Source: Bacillota bacterium (GTDB taxonomy: Bacteria; Bacillota; Clostridia; Christensenellales; SZUA-584). From it: 34,423 nucleotides of DNA. Below the pieces are notes generated by a model. That model was not told the origin of the DNA. It ran no database searches and saw only the letters and a program-made list of their open reading frames with translations. The position numbers and the translations under genes were made by a program. Shown piece by piece: positions 7,838 through 16,261 of this stretch (the first letter of the stretch is position 1; every line of letters starts with the position of its first letter). Location: assembly GCA_023410595.1 (NCBI GenBank), contig JAEYPO010000010.1:1-34423 (forward strand), read 5' to 3'.

Positions 7838-8392
7838 TCAAATCTTTAGGTCTAAATCATCCTGAGCAGTAATTTTTTTGATGTCCAAGATAAGCGAGAC
7901 TTCCCGTATGGACATACCCAGCTTTTTTGCGATTTCGCCTTTGTCCATGCCCCTTTGTGAAAGCAGCGATATCCTCTTTTCGGTTCTCATCTGTGTTTCA
8001 TCCTGCGGTTTTATCGCCGGAGCTTTAGCACCTTGCACGTGTTCGGGCTGCGGTGCGTGTTCAGGCTGCGGTGCGTGTTCAGGCCGCGGTGCGTGTTCAG
8101 GCTGCGGTGCGTATTCGGGCTGCGGCGCGGTCTGCAACGGCGCTTTTTTTGCTTCGTTGAGCACAGACTGAAGCTTGTCAATGCCCTCGCCTATTTCCTT
8201 TTTTGCCGATTCCGCGTATTCCTCAAAGCCGCCCATCATATCTTCGATATTCTGATAGAGCCTATAAAGCCGCTGCTCTTTTTCCTGGCTGCCCGTATCG
8301 CCTTTTTTGCGCGTTACACGGCCGTAAAACCATATAAGTATTACGAGCAGAATAAAAACAAAGAATGCAAATGTGTAATATGTTATATCCAT
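7838..8392 (-). CDS. SwrB/YlxL-like membrane-anchored protein with hexapeptide repeats
   Basis: A 184-residue protein with one N-terminal membrane segment (about 5-23), a basic stop-transfer region, a coiled region (40-82), five repeats of the type APQPEH (about 89-119) and a C-terminal helix-turn-helix-like part (GMDKGEIAKKLGMSIREVSL, about 148-167). The position directly after sigD, the anchor and the C-terminal DNA-binding-like helices match SwrB (YlxL) of Bacillus, which promotes activation of the flagellar export apparatus. Sequence identity cannot be measured here, so the symbol is left blank. AAGGGGAAG precedes the ATG. The repeats are an 18-bp DNA tandem repeat and may vary in number. 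Confidence 0.75.
   Translation of the reverse strand: MDITYYTFAFFVFILLVILIWFYGRVTRKKGDTGSQEKEQRLYRLYQNIEDMMGGFEEYAESAKKEIGEGIDKLQSVLNEAKKAPLQTAPQPEYAPQPEHAPRPEHAPQPEHAPQPEHVQGAKAPAIKPQDETQMRTEKRISLLSQRGMDKGEIAKKLGMSIREVSLILDIKKITAQDDLDLKI
8036..8128 (-). repeat. 18-bp tandem repeat inside the swrB-like gene
   Basis: Five near-identical 18-bp units encode the hexapeptide AP(Q/R)PE(H/Y). The units are in frame, so gain or loss of a copy would change the linker between the membrane anchor and the C-terminal helices without a frameshift. Confidence 0.85.
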
Positions 8393-8440
8393 TATCTTCC
8401 CCTTATAACCCTTTTAAGCCTTGCTTCTTGTTTGCGGCTG

Positions 8441-9196
8441 TTACAGCGCCTGGGCATACTGCATTTTTGTCCGGAGCTTCATCACCGCTTTTGAGTGTAT
8501 CTGCGACGCTCTCGATTCTGAAACGCCCATTACCCGCGCTATTTCCTTCAGCGTCATCTCTTCATAATAATACAGTGTTACGACCAGTTTTTCCTTTTCT
8601 GGCAGATTCTCAATAAGATCTTCAAGTATTTTTACCATTTCTCTGCTCTCTATCTTTTCTTCCATAGATTCGTTATTATCCTGCACTGTACTCTCCCATG
8701 GATAATCTTCCTGCGTCATCTCTTCGAAATAAACAACGTTGAACATCTGCGACTTCTCCAGTGCTTTCTGGAGCTCCTCCTCTTCCATACCAAGATGCAG
8801 CGCGACTTCGTCTTCGCTTGGCTCCCGGTGCAGTTTATTTTCCAGTTCGCTGTATGCGTCTGTTATGGCTTTTATCTTGCGCCGGAGGCTCGAAGGCGCC
8901 CAGTCCTGCTTGCGGATGTTATCGATTATTTCGCCTTTTATGCGCATTGCCGCGTAATACTCAAATTTGACCTGCCGCGACGTGTCAAACTTTTCGATCG
9001 CATCCATCAGCCCGAGTATCCCGCAGGAAAGCATATCGTCGTAGTTGCCGTACCCCTTATAGTTAGGTATCATACGCAAGACTATGCTTTTAACCCGGTC
9101 GATGTAATACAAAACAAGTTCGTTCTTAAGCTCCAGCGTCTTTTCCCTTGAATACCTTGCCCATAGATTCCCGATATCTATGTCTTTCTGAACCAT
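8441..9196 (-). CDS. sigD: Flagellar sigma factor SigD/FliA (sigma-28)
   Basis: A 251-residue sigma-70-family protein of the FliA/WhiG/SigD group. Region 2 has YDDMLSCGILGLMDAIEKFD, then FEYYAAMRIKGEIIDNIRKQ followed by DWAPSSLRRK; region 3 has LHREPSEDEVALHLGM; region 4 has the helix-turn-helix MTLKEIARVMGVSESRASQI. It directs RNA polymerase to late flagellar and chemotaxis promoters and is held by FlgM, encoded in the same run of genes. A GGGGGT site lies before the ATG. The upstream 170-bp gap to the PilZ gene carries a strong hairpin. Candidate target promoters are seen at 28296, 28353, 25084, 19551 and 26855. Confidence 0.96.
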   Translation of the reverse strand: MVQKDIDIGNLWARYSREKTLELKNELVLYYIDRVKSIVLRMIPNYKGYGNYDDMLSCGILGLMDAIEKFDTSRQVKFEYYAAMRIKGEIIDNIRKQDWAPSSLRRKIKAITDAYSELENKLHREPSEDEVALHLGMEEEELQKALEKSQMFNVVYFEEMTQEDYPWESTVQDNNESMEEKIESREMVKILEDLIENLPEKEKLVVTLYYYEEMTLKEIARVMGVSESRASQIHSKAVMKLRTKMQYAQAL

Positions 9197-9319
9197 ACTG
9201 CTACCCCCGATTGTTACCCATAGAGCCTCATGCCTTTGGGTATCCCATTTTCCTTAAGCTTTTTGCTTTTTGGTGACTACGTTGCAGCCCCATCAAAAGC
9301 CGAGCTTATTTATGGCTCA

Positions 9320-9360
9320 CCTTTTCACCCCAAAAAACTTCGCTTTTCGGGGTGAAAAGG
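9320..9360 (-). terminator. Long hairpin after the PilZ gene
   Basis: A perfect 12-bp stem, CCTTTTCACCCC (9320-9331) against GGGGTGAAAAGG (9349-9360). In minus-strand RNA it can extend by a G-U and four A-U pairs to about 17 bp with a GCGAAG-type loop. It begins about 7 nt after the PilZ stop. No U tract follows, so it may be a weak or factor-aided terminator, or a 3'-end stabiliser, between the fliO-to-PilZ genes and sigD. The rest of the 9197-9366 gap shows nothing clear. Confidence 0.55.
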
Positions 9361-9366
9361 CTAAAT

Positions 9367-10008
9367 CTACTTCTGCCTTCTGTTCCGCGCTATTATCTGC
9401 TGAGTAAATACATATCTTGCAAGGCGCGGCCGGAACCTTGCGGTTTCCTCAAACAACACTACTATTTCGAACGGGTCCGTTTGACGCTCGGGCTCCGTAC
9501 ATCTTAACACCTTCCCGTACATGGGTATCGTTTCTCTTGCCGATACCGGTATTTTGACGCTTACCGGCGTCTCCATCTCAAACGGTGTATAACACGTAAG
9601 CTGTACGCTGTTCTCAGACAGCGTGATTGTCTTGCATTTGTATTGCTTTTGGTTGTCTTTATCCGACTCGTCCGTTAACATGACGTCCAAAACTATTGGC
9701 AGCCTGTAGTACTGTCTTCTCTGTATTTTCTTTATCTCCGAGGCTTGTCTGAACCTGCAGAGATGGATACCGTCCTTTATATACGGCGCAATCATCTCCG
9801 CCTCAAAAACGTATATTCCCTCCGGCCTGAGAAACGAGAATTTAAATAACCCGTCACGAGTTCTTAACGGAGCACCTTTAATCGTCGGCTGCAGCACGGT
9901 AAAGTCCGAGCCTTCCAGGAAGTCCAGCAATTTTGTGTGTACCCGCAGCTTTCCTGCTTCAACTTCGAGTATCTCTCCGATTCTTATATCATTCAGCTCC
10001 ATAGCCAT
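9367..10008 (-). CDS. YcgR-like PilZ domain protein with degenerate ligand motif
   Basis: A 213-residue protein with an N-terminal YcgR-type beta domain (about 1-90) and a PilZ domain (about 95-200). The first cyclic di-GMP motif RxxxR is intact (R98 to R102). The second, normally (D/N)xSxxG, reads T-L-S-E-N-S (129-134): the acidic or amide residue and the last glycine are missing. In the family, such proteins (YcgR, DgrA/YpfA) brake the flagellar motor when cyclic di-GMP is high. The gene lies 6 nt after flhG, with GAGGAA before the ATG. Ligand binding by this copy is therefore uncertain. Confidence 0.85.
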   Translation of the reverse strand: MAMELNDIRIGEILEVEAGKLRVHTKLLDFLEGSDFTVLQPTIKGAPLRTRDGLFKFSFLRPEGIYVFEAEMIAPYIKDGIHLCRFRQASEIKKIQRRQYYRLPIVLDVMLTDESDKDNQKQYKCKTITLSENSVQLTCYTPFEMETPVSVKIPVSARETIPMYGKVLRCTEPERQTDPFEIVVLFEETARFRPRLARYVFTQQIIARNRRQK

Positions 10009-10014
10009 GTTTCC

Positions 10015-10872
10015 TCACTGCTTTCCTCTCGCGAGCTTTTCCAGAAAGCTCAAGATCCCCGGCTTGCCCGGCCCTTTAGCGGGTATATTTAGAAACTTAC
10101 TTGATAAAGCGTTAATATTTGCAGACGCAACGCATTTAGGAAAGCTTACCAGTATGGGTACTTGCATCTTTATCGCCTTCTGCATATTGCCGTCACGCAT
10201 TATATACCCCAATTTACTGATGTTGACATCAATATTTTTCTTGGCTACCCTGACAAGCCCGTCCATCACCGAATCAGCTTCACTCGCGCTCGCCACTTTA
10301 TTCAGTACAAGACTGATATTGGGGTTGCATACTCTTTCGCTTATTATCTTTATCAGCGCATAGGCGTCCACAATAGCCGTCGGTTCGGGCGTCGTCACTA
10401 CGATCGTCTCGGTGCTTGCATATATAAGGCGCAGCATGTTATCCGTAATGCCGGCTCCCGTATCGAATATGATAGTATCGGCTATGTCCTCGATGGTTAC
10501 GAGATTATCGACAACGTTCATAAGCTGCCCGCCATTAAGCCGGGTGAGCTCATACACTCCCGACCCGCCGGAAACAAACTTTACGCCTTCCAGGCCATGC
10601 TCGATTACCTCGCATATGTTCTTTTTTTGTTCTATAACGTCCATAAGGTCATACCGCGTTTTTACGCCCAGCATCACGTCTATATTGGAAAATCCGAAAT
10701 CCGTGTCTATGATAAGAGGTCTCTTCCCTCCTCTGCTTAGCGAGATAGCCATGTTGAGCGCGAGGCTGGACTTCCCGACGCCGCCTTTTCCGCTTGTAAC
10801 GGTGATGATCTCCGTAGACTTTGAATTGCAAGATCCCGCCATAATGCGCAAGCCTTCAGCCTGATCCCTCAC
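10015..10872 (-). CDS. flhG: FlhG (YlxH), MinD-type ATPase controlling flagellar number
   Basis: A 285-residue ParA/MinD-family ATPase. The N-terminus has the DQAEGLR motif (residues 3-9) that in FlhG activates the FlhF GTPase. The deviant Walker A is SGKGGVGKSSLAL (27-39), followed by a switch at IIDTDFGFSNIDVMLG and IIFDTGAG. FlhG controls number and placement of flagella and contacts the C-ring. The start is GTG, and its GTGA overlaps the flhF stop by 4 bp with GAGGAGG upstream, implying translational coupling. The membrane-targeting helix expected at the C-terminus is plausible (NIPAKGPGKPGILSFLEKLA) but not certain. Confidence 0.93.
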   Translation of the reverse strand: MRDQAEGLRIMAGSCNSKSTEIITVTSGKGGVGKSSLALNMAISLSRGGKRPLIIDTDFGFSNIDVMLGVKTRYDLMDVIEQKKNICEVIEHGLEGVKFVSGGSGVYELTRLNGGQLMNVVDNLVTIEDIADTIIFDTGAGITDNMLRLIYASTETIVVTTPEPTAIVDAYALIKIISERVCNPNISLVLNKVASASEADSVMDGLVRVAKKNIDVNISKLGYIMRDGNMQKAIKMQVPILVSFPKCVASANINALSSKFLNIPAKGPGKPGILSFLEKLARGKQ

Positions 10873-12041
10873 AGCGCTGCCTCCTCTCCGGTGATGTTTT
10901 CCGCAAGGCGCTGTATGTCAACTTTACGGATATCATCCGGCACGTTTTGCCCCATAGTAATGTAAGACAGCGATTTTTGCGCGTAATCCGCTATGTTGAG
11001 CACGTTGCCCCAGGCCGATACTTCGTCCAGCTTTGTGATTATAAGCTTGTAGTTTTCGATAAACGAATAGCTCCTTATTATATCCCGGCAGGCGCTGTGC
11101 CCGGTAGACACGCTTATTACCAGAAACACCTCGTCCGCGCCCGAAGCTTCAATGAACCGCGAAAGTTCGGATTTCATCGCTTCTTCTCTCGAGCTTCTCC
11201 CCGCCGTGTCGACAAGCACCACGTCTTTGTTCTCGAACGCTTTTACGGCGTTTTTAAGCTCTTCTTCGTTATACGCCGTTATGAGCGGGATATTCATTAT
11301 CTCAGAGTATATTTTTATCTGCTCCATGGCGCCGATGCGGTATGTGTCCGTGTTTATTATTGCCACGTCCAGTTTTTCCCTGAACTTGAGCATGCCGGCA
11401 AGCTTTGCCAGCGTCGTCGTCTTGCCCGCTCCGGTAGGCCCCGTAAACAGCAACACGTTCTGCTTGAACTTTTTTAGCTTAAGCGGCATGGGTTCGCCCA
11501 GCCGGTCGTGTATCAGCTGCTGTGCGACGGATTTAGTCTCAAAACTTCTCCTGCCTTTTGCGTCCTGCGCCTGCGCGGCTATCTCCTTTGAAAGCTCCTC
11601 CTGTACGTCGTGCTTAATAAGCCCGTTATAAAGGCTGAGTATATCCGGCGTAAACGTAAGCGTCGTCTCGCGGTTGACTATGCGTATTTTGTTGGAAAAA
11701 TCCGCGACGGCTTCCCTAAGCTCTTCCATCTGCTTGCTAAGTGCGTTTGCCTTTTCTTCCCCGTCGGCGCTCTTTTCCATCTCGGCGATCCTTGGCTGTA
11801 TCGTCTCGGCTTCAGCAGACTGCTTTGTTTCCTCCTGCTTTTCCGGCGCCTTGTTTATCTTCTTTTTGTGCGCGGGCTCATAGGCGGCCACTACCTCGAC
11901 CAGCTTCTTGGCGAACAGCCCCTTTATGCCCTTTTGGCGTACGCTTTTGTTTTGCAGTATAACGGCGTCCGGGCCAAGCTCGTAACTAATCTTTCTTATC
12001 GCTTCCTGCATGTCCTTTGCTATGTATCGCTTGACAAACAT
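10869..12041 (-). CDS. flhF: FlhF, SRP-type GTPase for flagellar placement
   Basis: A 390-residue protein with the FlhF layout: a short N-terminal B domain (VKRYIAKDMQEAIRKISYEL), a charged, low-complexity linker (about 55-110), then the NG GTPase domain. Motifs are G1 GPTGAGKTTTLAKLAG (from 201), DTYRIGA (232-238), DTAGRSSRE (278-286) and TKLDE. FlhF recruits the first flagellar proteins to the assembly site and is paired with FlhG. It lies 3 nt after flhA. Length is normal. Confidence 0.95.
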   Translation of the reverse strand: MFVKRYIAKDMQEAIRKISYELGPDAVILQNKSVRQKGIKGLFAKKLVEVVAAYEPAHKKKINKAPEKQEETKQSAEAETIQPRIAEMEKSADGEEKANALSKQMEELREAVADFSNKIRIVNRETTLTFTPDILSLYNGLIKHDVQEELSKEIAAQAQDAKGRRSFETKSVAQQLIHDRLGEPMPLKLKKFKQNVLLFTGPTGAGKTTTLAKLAGMLKFREKLDVAIINTDTYRIGAMEQIKIYSEIMNIPLITAYNEEELKNAVKAFENKDVVLVDTAGRSSREEAMKSELSRFIEASGADEVFLVISVSTGHSACRDIIRSYSFIENYKLIITKLDEVSAWGNVLNIADYAQKSLSYITMGQNVPDDIRKVDIQRLAENITGEEAAL

Positions 12042-12044
12042 ATG

Positions 12045-14081
12045 TTAAATATTCACCACCCAGTCTGAAAATATCTGAACGTCCTGTTCGATCTCGTTGT
12101 ATGAAAGCACTACGAGATCGGGGTAAACCTGACTAGATAAATTCTTTATGTGCTTTCTGATAACCGGCGACGTAATCACCATAGGCGTTACGCCGAGGCC
12201 AAGGAAATGGTCTATTCCGCTCTTGATATTGGAGAGCAGCTTTTGTATCTGTGTCGGTTCCAGTGCGGCGTGGACGCCCTGCTCCGTCTGCCTTAAGCTG
12301 CCCGATATTGCCTTTTCCACATCGGGGCTTATGGTTATGACCCTCGCCTTTCCGTCCGGTATAAAGTTCTTCGTTATAGCGCGTTTAAACTTCTGGCGCA
12401 CGTATTCCGTAAGTACGTCGGGATCTTTCGTAATCATGCCATAATCGCCCAGCGTTTCGAGTATAGAAGCGATATCGCGTATGGATATACCTTCGCGAAG
12501 CAGGTTTGCGAGCACCTTCTGTACTTCGCCCACCGTAAACATCTTGGGCACGACCTCGTCCACCAGTGCGGGCTGCTGCCGTTTTAGGTTGTCTATTATG
12601 GTCTGTACCTGCTGGCGTCCCATAAGCTCGTCCGCATGGCGTTTTATGACTTCGAGCAGATGCGTCGAAATAACGGACGGCACGTCTATAGTAGAGTAGC
12701 CCTTCAGCTCCGCCTTTTCGCGGTTCGCTTCCGATATCCAGACTGCGGGCAGACCAAACGTCGGCTCGATGGTATCTATACCTTCTATCGGCTCGTCAAC
12801 GTCGTCGGGTTTCAGTGCCAGGTAATGGTCGGGCATGACTTCTCCTTTCGCGACATCTATGCCTTTTATCTTTATTACATATTCGCGCGTGCCCAGCTGT
12901 ACGTTGTCGCGCAGGCGGACTATGGGAACTATAATCCCTAAATCAAGCGCGCACTGCCGCCTAATCATCACCACGCGGTCAAGCAAATCTCCGCCCTGTG
13001 AAGCGTCGACAAGCGATATGAGCCCGTATCCGAATTCCATCTCTATAAGGTCGACATGCAGCAGCGACGTGACGCTTTCTGGTTTTCTCTTTTCCGCGGC
13101 CGTCGTCTCCTCGGTGTCCCGTACGGCGGCTTGTTCTTTCTTTTTGGCGTTGTTTCTCTTAACTACGCCTATTATGGGCAGAATTATCGCGGCGATGAGG
13201 AAAAACGGAGTAGGAAGCCCGGGTATAAAGCCCATTAGCGCGATCATACCGCCCAGTATGAAGAACACATACGGCTGGTTGAACAGCTGTTTGGAAACGT
13301 CCTGACCGAAGCTTTCCTTTGTGGACGCGCGAGTAACTATAATGCCTGTAGCCGTTGAAACGAGCAGCGCGGGTATCTGGCTGCAAAGCCCGTCGCCTAC
13401 CGTGGCGAGAGTATATATAGATATAACCTCGTCGAAGCTCATACCAGAGCCCCCCAAAAGCCCCACGAGTATGCCGCCTATAATGTTTATCAGCGTTATT
13501 ATTATGCCGACAATAGCGTCGCCCTTTACGAACTTGGACGCGCCGTCCATAGCACCGTAAAAATCCGCCTCGCGCTGTATGTCAGACCTGCGCTCTCGCG
13601 CCTGGGTTTCGTTTATCAGCCCCGAGCTTAAATCGGCGTCTATCGCCATCTGCTTGCCGGGCATCGCGTCGAGTGTAAACCTTGCGGCGACTTCCGCAAC
13701 CCTCTCGGCGCCCTTTGTAATAACCACAAACTGCACTACGACGATTATCAGGAATACGACAAGACCTACAATGATGTTCTGCCCTACTACGAAATTGCCG
13801 AACGCTTTTATGACGTTGCCCGCTTCGCCGCCGTTTCCGAGTATCAGACGGGTGGAAGATATGTTGAGCGCCAGCCTGAATAACGTAATTATCAGCAGTA
13901 CTGTCGGATATGTTGAAAAGTCAAGCGTACGCTTTAAGTACAGCGTGACGAGCAGCATCATAAGCGACAGCGATATATTGACGATAAGCAATACGTCCAT
14001 TATGCCCGGCGAAAGAGGGATTATGATTAAAAACACTATTCCCAGTATCAGTACCGCAACGAGTATGTCCGATTTTTTCAC
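12045..14081 (-). CDS. flhA: FlhA, export gate membrane protein
   Basis: A 678-residue protein. The N-terminal half holds about eight membrane segments and the FHIPEP-type conserved cytoplasmic loop (DAMPGKQMAIDADLSSGLIN, then ARERR). The C-terminal half is the cytoplasmic ring domain that docks chaperone-substrate complexes. FlhA forms a nonameric ring in the flagellar type III secretion gate and uses the proton gradient. The start is GTG in a GTGA overlap with the flhB stop. Length is typical. Confidence 0.97.
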   Translation of the reverse strand: MKKSDILVAVLILGIVFLIIIPLSPGIMDVLLIVNISLSLMMLLVTLYLKRTLDFSTYPTVLLIITLFRLALNISSTRLILGNGGEAGNVIKAFGNFVVGQNIIVGLVVFLIIVVVQFVVITKGAERVAEVAARFTLDAMPGKQMAIDADLSSGLINETQARERRSDIQREADFYGAMDGASKFVKGDAIVGIIITLINIIGGILVGLLGGSGMSFDEVISIYTLATVGDGLCSQIPALLVSTATGIIVTRASTKESFGQDVSKQLFNQPYVFFILGGMIALMGFIPGLPTPFFLIAAIILPIIGVVKRNNAKKKEQAAVRDTEETTAAEKRKPESVTSLLHVDLIEMEFGYGLISLVDASQGGDLLDRVVMIRRQCALDLGIIVPIVRLRDNVQLGTREYVIKIKGIDVAKGEVMPDHYLALKPDDVDEPIEGIDTIEPTFGLPAVWISEANREKAELKGYSTIDVPSVISTHLLEVIKRHADELMGRQQVQTIIDNLKRQQPALVDEVVPKMFTVGEVQKVLANLLREGISIRDIASILETLGDYGMITKDPDVLTEYVRQKFKRAITKNFIPDGKARVITISPDVEKAISGSLRQTEQGVHAALEPTQIQKLLSNIKSGIDHFLGLGVTPMVITSPVIRKHIKNLSSQVYPDLVVLSYNEIEQDVQIFSDWVVNI

Positions 14082-15151
14082 GCTCTGCTCCTTGCCTTTC
14101 CTTTGAGTCTGTATACGTATGCGAGTATCTCCGCGACCGCCTTGTAAAGGTCTTCGGGAACCTCGTCCCCCACTTCGCAGAAGAAGTACAGCGACTGCGC
14201 TAGGGGCTTGTTCTCCACTATCTCAACTTTGAATTCTTTTGCTTTTTCCTTTATCCTCTGAGCCAGAAAGTCTACGCCCTTGGCGACGACTACCGGCGCT
14301 TTGTGCTTGTCCTCTTTATACGACAGCGCTATGGCGTAATGCGTTGGGTTCGTTATCACGACATCCGCTTCCTTTATAGCCTGCACCATGCGCGTGCGGC
14401 TCATCTGGCGCTGTTTCTGCGATATCCTGCTCTTTGTCTGCGGATTGCCTTCCGTCAGCTTGTACTCGTCCTTTACCTCCTGCTTGGTCATCATGAGGTC
14501 TTTATTGTATTTCCACCGCTGGTACATGTAATCGAACGGCGCGAATATCGCAAACGCTATAGCCAGTTTAAAAGCCACATCAAGCAGCATCTTTACAAAA
14601 GCGGCTATCGAGTACCCCAGGTCCTCGCCCATCAGCCCCGGAAACTGCTTCATCCTGCCTTCATACTCGCTGTAGGCCACCCATGCGAGTATCGATATTT
14701 TTATAATGGATTTTACAAGCTCTATAAGCGTCCTTTTTGAAAAGATACGCTTTATACCGGAGCCCATGCTTATCCTCTCAAACTTAGGAGATGCGGCCTT
14801 CGTGCTGAACACGAAACCCACCTGCGCTATGTTGAATATCACCGCGCACAGGAACGCCGCTACAAGCACCGGCGCCACTATGTTCAGAAAGTACAGCACC
14901 GCGTCGCCCATCGCGTTGCTTACCGATGCCTGCGTTACTGCCCCCGGCGTCCGCGAGAAGAAGTGATCCATCATCGCTTTCGTGTTGTCTACTATCATAT
15001 TGCCGAATATCGAGAGAACTCCGAACATCGCGAGCAGCGAAAACGCGTTTATAATCTCGGTACTTTTAAATATCTGCCCCTTCTCACGGGCCTCCCGCTT
15101 TCGCTTTGGTGTGGCTTTTTCTGTTTTGTCTCCGGATTGCTGCTGCGCCAT
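14078..15151 (-). CDS. flhB: FlhB, export gate specificity switch
   Basis: A 357-residue protein with an N-terminal basic segment (EKATPKRKREAREKGQI), four membrane segments, and a cytoplasmic domain with the self-cleaving NPTH motif at residues 268-271. Cleavage between N and P switches export from rod-hook to filament substrates, under control of the FliK ruler. It starts at the base after the fliR stop and overlaps flhA by 4 bp. A second, truncated FlhB-like gene lies at 26072-26389. Confidence 0.97.
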   Translation of the reverse strand: MAQQQSGDKTEKATPKRKREAREKGQIFKSTEIINAFSLLAMFGVLSIFGNMIVDNTKAMMDHFFSRTPGAVTQASVSNAMGDAVLYFLNIVAPVLVAAFLCAVIFNIAQVGFVFSTKAASPKFERISMGSGIKRIFSKRTLIELVKSIIKISILAWVAYSEYEGRMKQFPGLMGEDLGYSIAAFVKMLLDVAFKLAIAFAIFAPFDYMYQRWKYNKDLMMTKQEVKDEYKLTEGNPQTKSRISQKQRQMSRTRMVQAIKEADVVITNPTHYAIALSYKEDKHKAPVVVAKGVDFLAQRIKEKAKEFKVEIVENKPLAQSLYFFCEVGDEVPEDLYKAVAEILAYVYRLKGKARSRA

Positions 15152-15934
15152 TTATGCAAGCCCCATTATCATCTTGTCCATGGATTCAAACATACTGTCG
15201 AATATCACTCCCGTAAAGCTGACGAAAACCGGAATTATTAGCAGGAGCACCATGAACCCGAGTATTATTTTCAGCGGAATGCCGACGACGAAAACGTTCA
15301 TCTGCGGCACGGCTCTTACTATAAACCCCAAAGCCACCTCGCCGACAAGGCCCGCCGCAATAAGCGGCATCGCTACGTTCATAGCCAGCACAAACGCGAG
15401 TATGAACACGTCGAGCGCGACAAGCCCGAGCGTTGGGTTAAGCGTCGCCGTGCCCACAGGTATCTGGACAAACGTGGACTTTAAGAGGTATATCAGCTTA
15501 AGATGCCCGTTTACTCCGAAAAACGTTATCAGCATCACGATACTGAAAAGGTTGCCCGTCACGGGAACGCTGATGTTGCTCTGTACGTCGAACACGTTTA
15601 CCATACCAAAGCCCATCTGCATGTCCATTACCGTGCCCGATGTGTTAACAAGCGAGAAGAACAATGTCGTAACATACCCTACCACCAGCCCGAACAGCAG
15701 CTCTTTTATGCACAGCACCGCGAATTCGAAGACGCTGCCGTATTCGGGAGCCGTCTTTGGGCTGTACGCGGCAAAAACGATGTACGTTATAAACAGGCAG
15801 AGCCCTATCTTCAATATGTTGGGGATAGTTTTCCTGCCGAATATCGGCGAGGATACTATCAGCGCCGACACCCTTATGAACATCAGTATGAATAAGTCAA
15901 GGTTCTGGTTTATACTGCTGAATATACTATCCAT
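15152..15934 (-). CDS. fliR: FliR, export gate membrane protein
   Basis: A 260-residue, strongly hydrophobic protein with about six membrane segments and FliR landmarks (MFIRVSALIVSSPIFGRKTI, then GFMVLLLIIPVF near the C-terminus). FliR forms the FliP5-Q4-R1 core channel of the export gate. It begins 1 nt after the fliQ stop and is directly followed by flhB. In some Clostridia fliR and flhB are fused; here they are separate. Confidence 0.95.
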   Translation of the reverse strand: MDSIFSSINQNLDLFILMFIRVSALIVSSPIFGRKTIPNILKIGLCLFITYIVFAAYSPKTAPEYGSVFEFAVLCIKELLFGLVVGYVTTLFFSLVNTSGTVMDMQMGFGMVNVFDVQSNISVPVTGNLFSIVMLITFFGVNGHLKLIYLLKSTFVQIPVGTATLNPTLGLVALDVFILAFVLAMNVAMPLIAAGLVGEVALGFIVRAVPQMNVFVVGIPLKIILGFMVLLLIIPVFVSFTGVIFDSMFESMDKMIMGLA

Positions 15935-15935
15935 A

Positions 15936-16205
15936 TCACTTTAGTATCGTACCGGCGTAATTGAACATCCGGTTCGTAAACTCCGTAAGACTCGTTATTA
16001 TGAGGCCTGAGCTTAAAAGCAGCACAAGCAGTATCGCGACTATCTTTGGCACAAACGCGAGCGTCTGTTCATTGATCTGCGTCGTCGCCTGGAATATCGA
16101 TATAACGACGCCAACGACCATCGCCACTATCAGCATCGGCCCCGCTACCGTCAATATTGTGGTAATCGCATCCTGCATTACCGTTATGACTTCCGATTGT
16201 TCCAA
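15936..16205 (-). CDS. fliQ: FliQ, export gate membrane protein
   Basis: An 89-residue protein with two membrane helices, the normal FliQ size and topology. Conserved segments include VVISIFQATTQINEQTLAFVPKI. Four copies of FliQ surround the FliP-FliR channel. The start is TTG at 16205, supported by GGGAGGGAGA a few bases upstream; the product then begins MEQSEVITVMQDAI. It lies 56 nt after fliP. Confidence 0.94.
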   Translation of the reverse strand: MEQSEVITVMQDAITTILTVAGPMLIVAMVVGVVISIFQATTQINEQTLAFVPKIVAILLVLLLSSGLIITSLTEFTNRMFNYAGTILK

Positions 16206-16261
16206 CGTTTCTCCCTCCCAAGATATACCGCTAAGCCATTAAATCACACTGCCGCGGAACT

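Noticed and set aside
9197..9366. Cyclic di-GMP riboswitch before sigD
   Set aside because: No GEMM-type conserved core was seen; the gap shows only hairpins.
10162..10740. 192-residue plus-strand frame opposite flhG
   Set aside because: Shadow frame of a clear MinD-type ATPase; no ribosome site.
14982..15944. 320-residue plus-strand frame opposite fliR and flhB
   Set aside because: Long only because the opposite strand codes for hydrophobic proteins; antisense to two certain genes.
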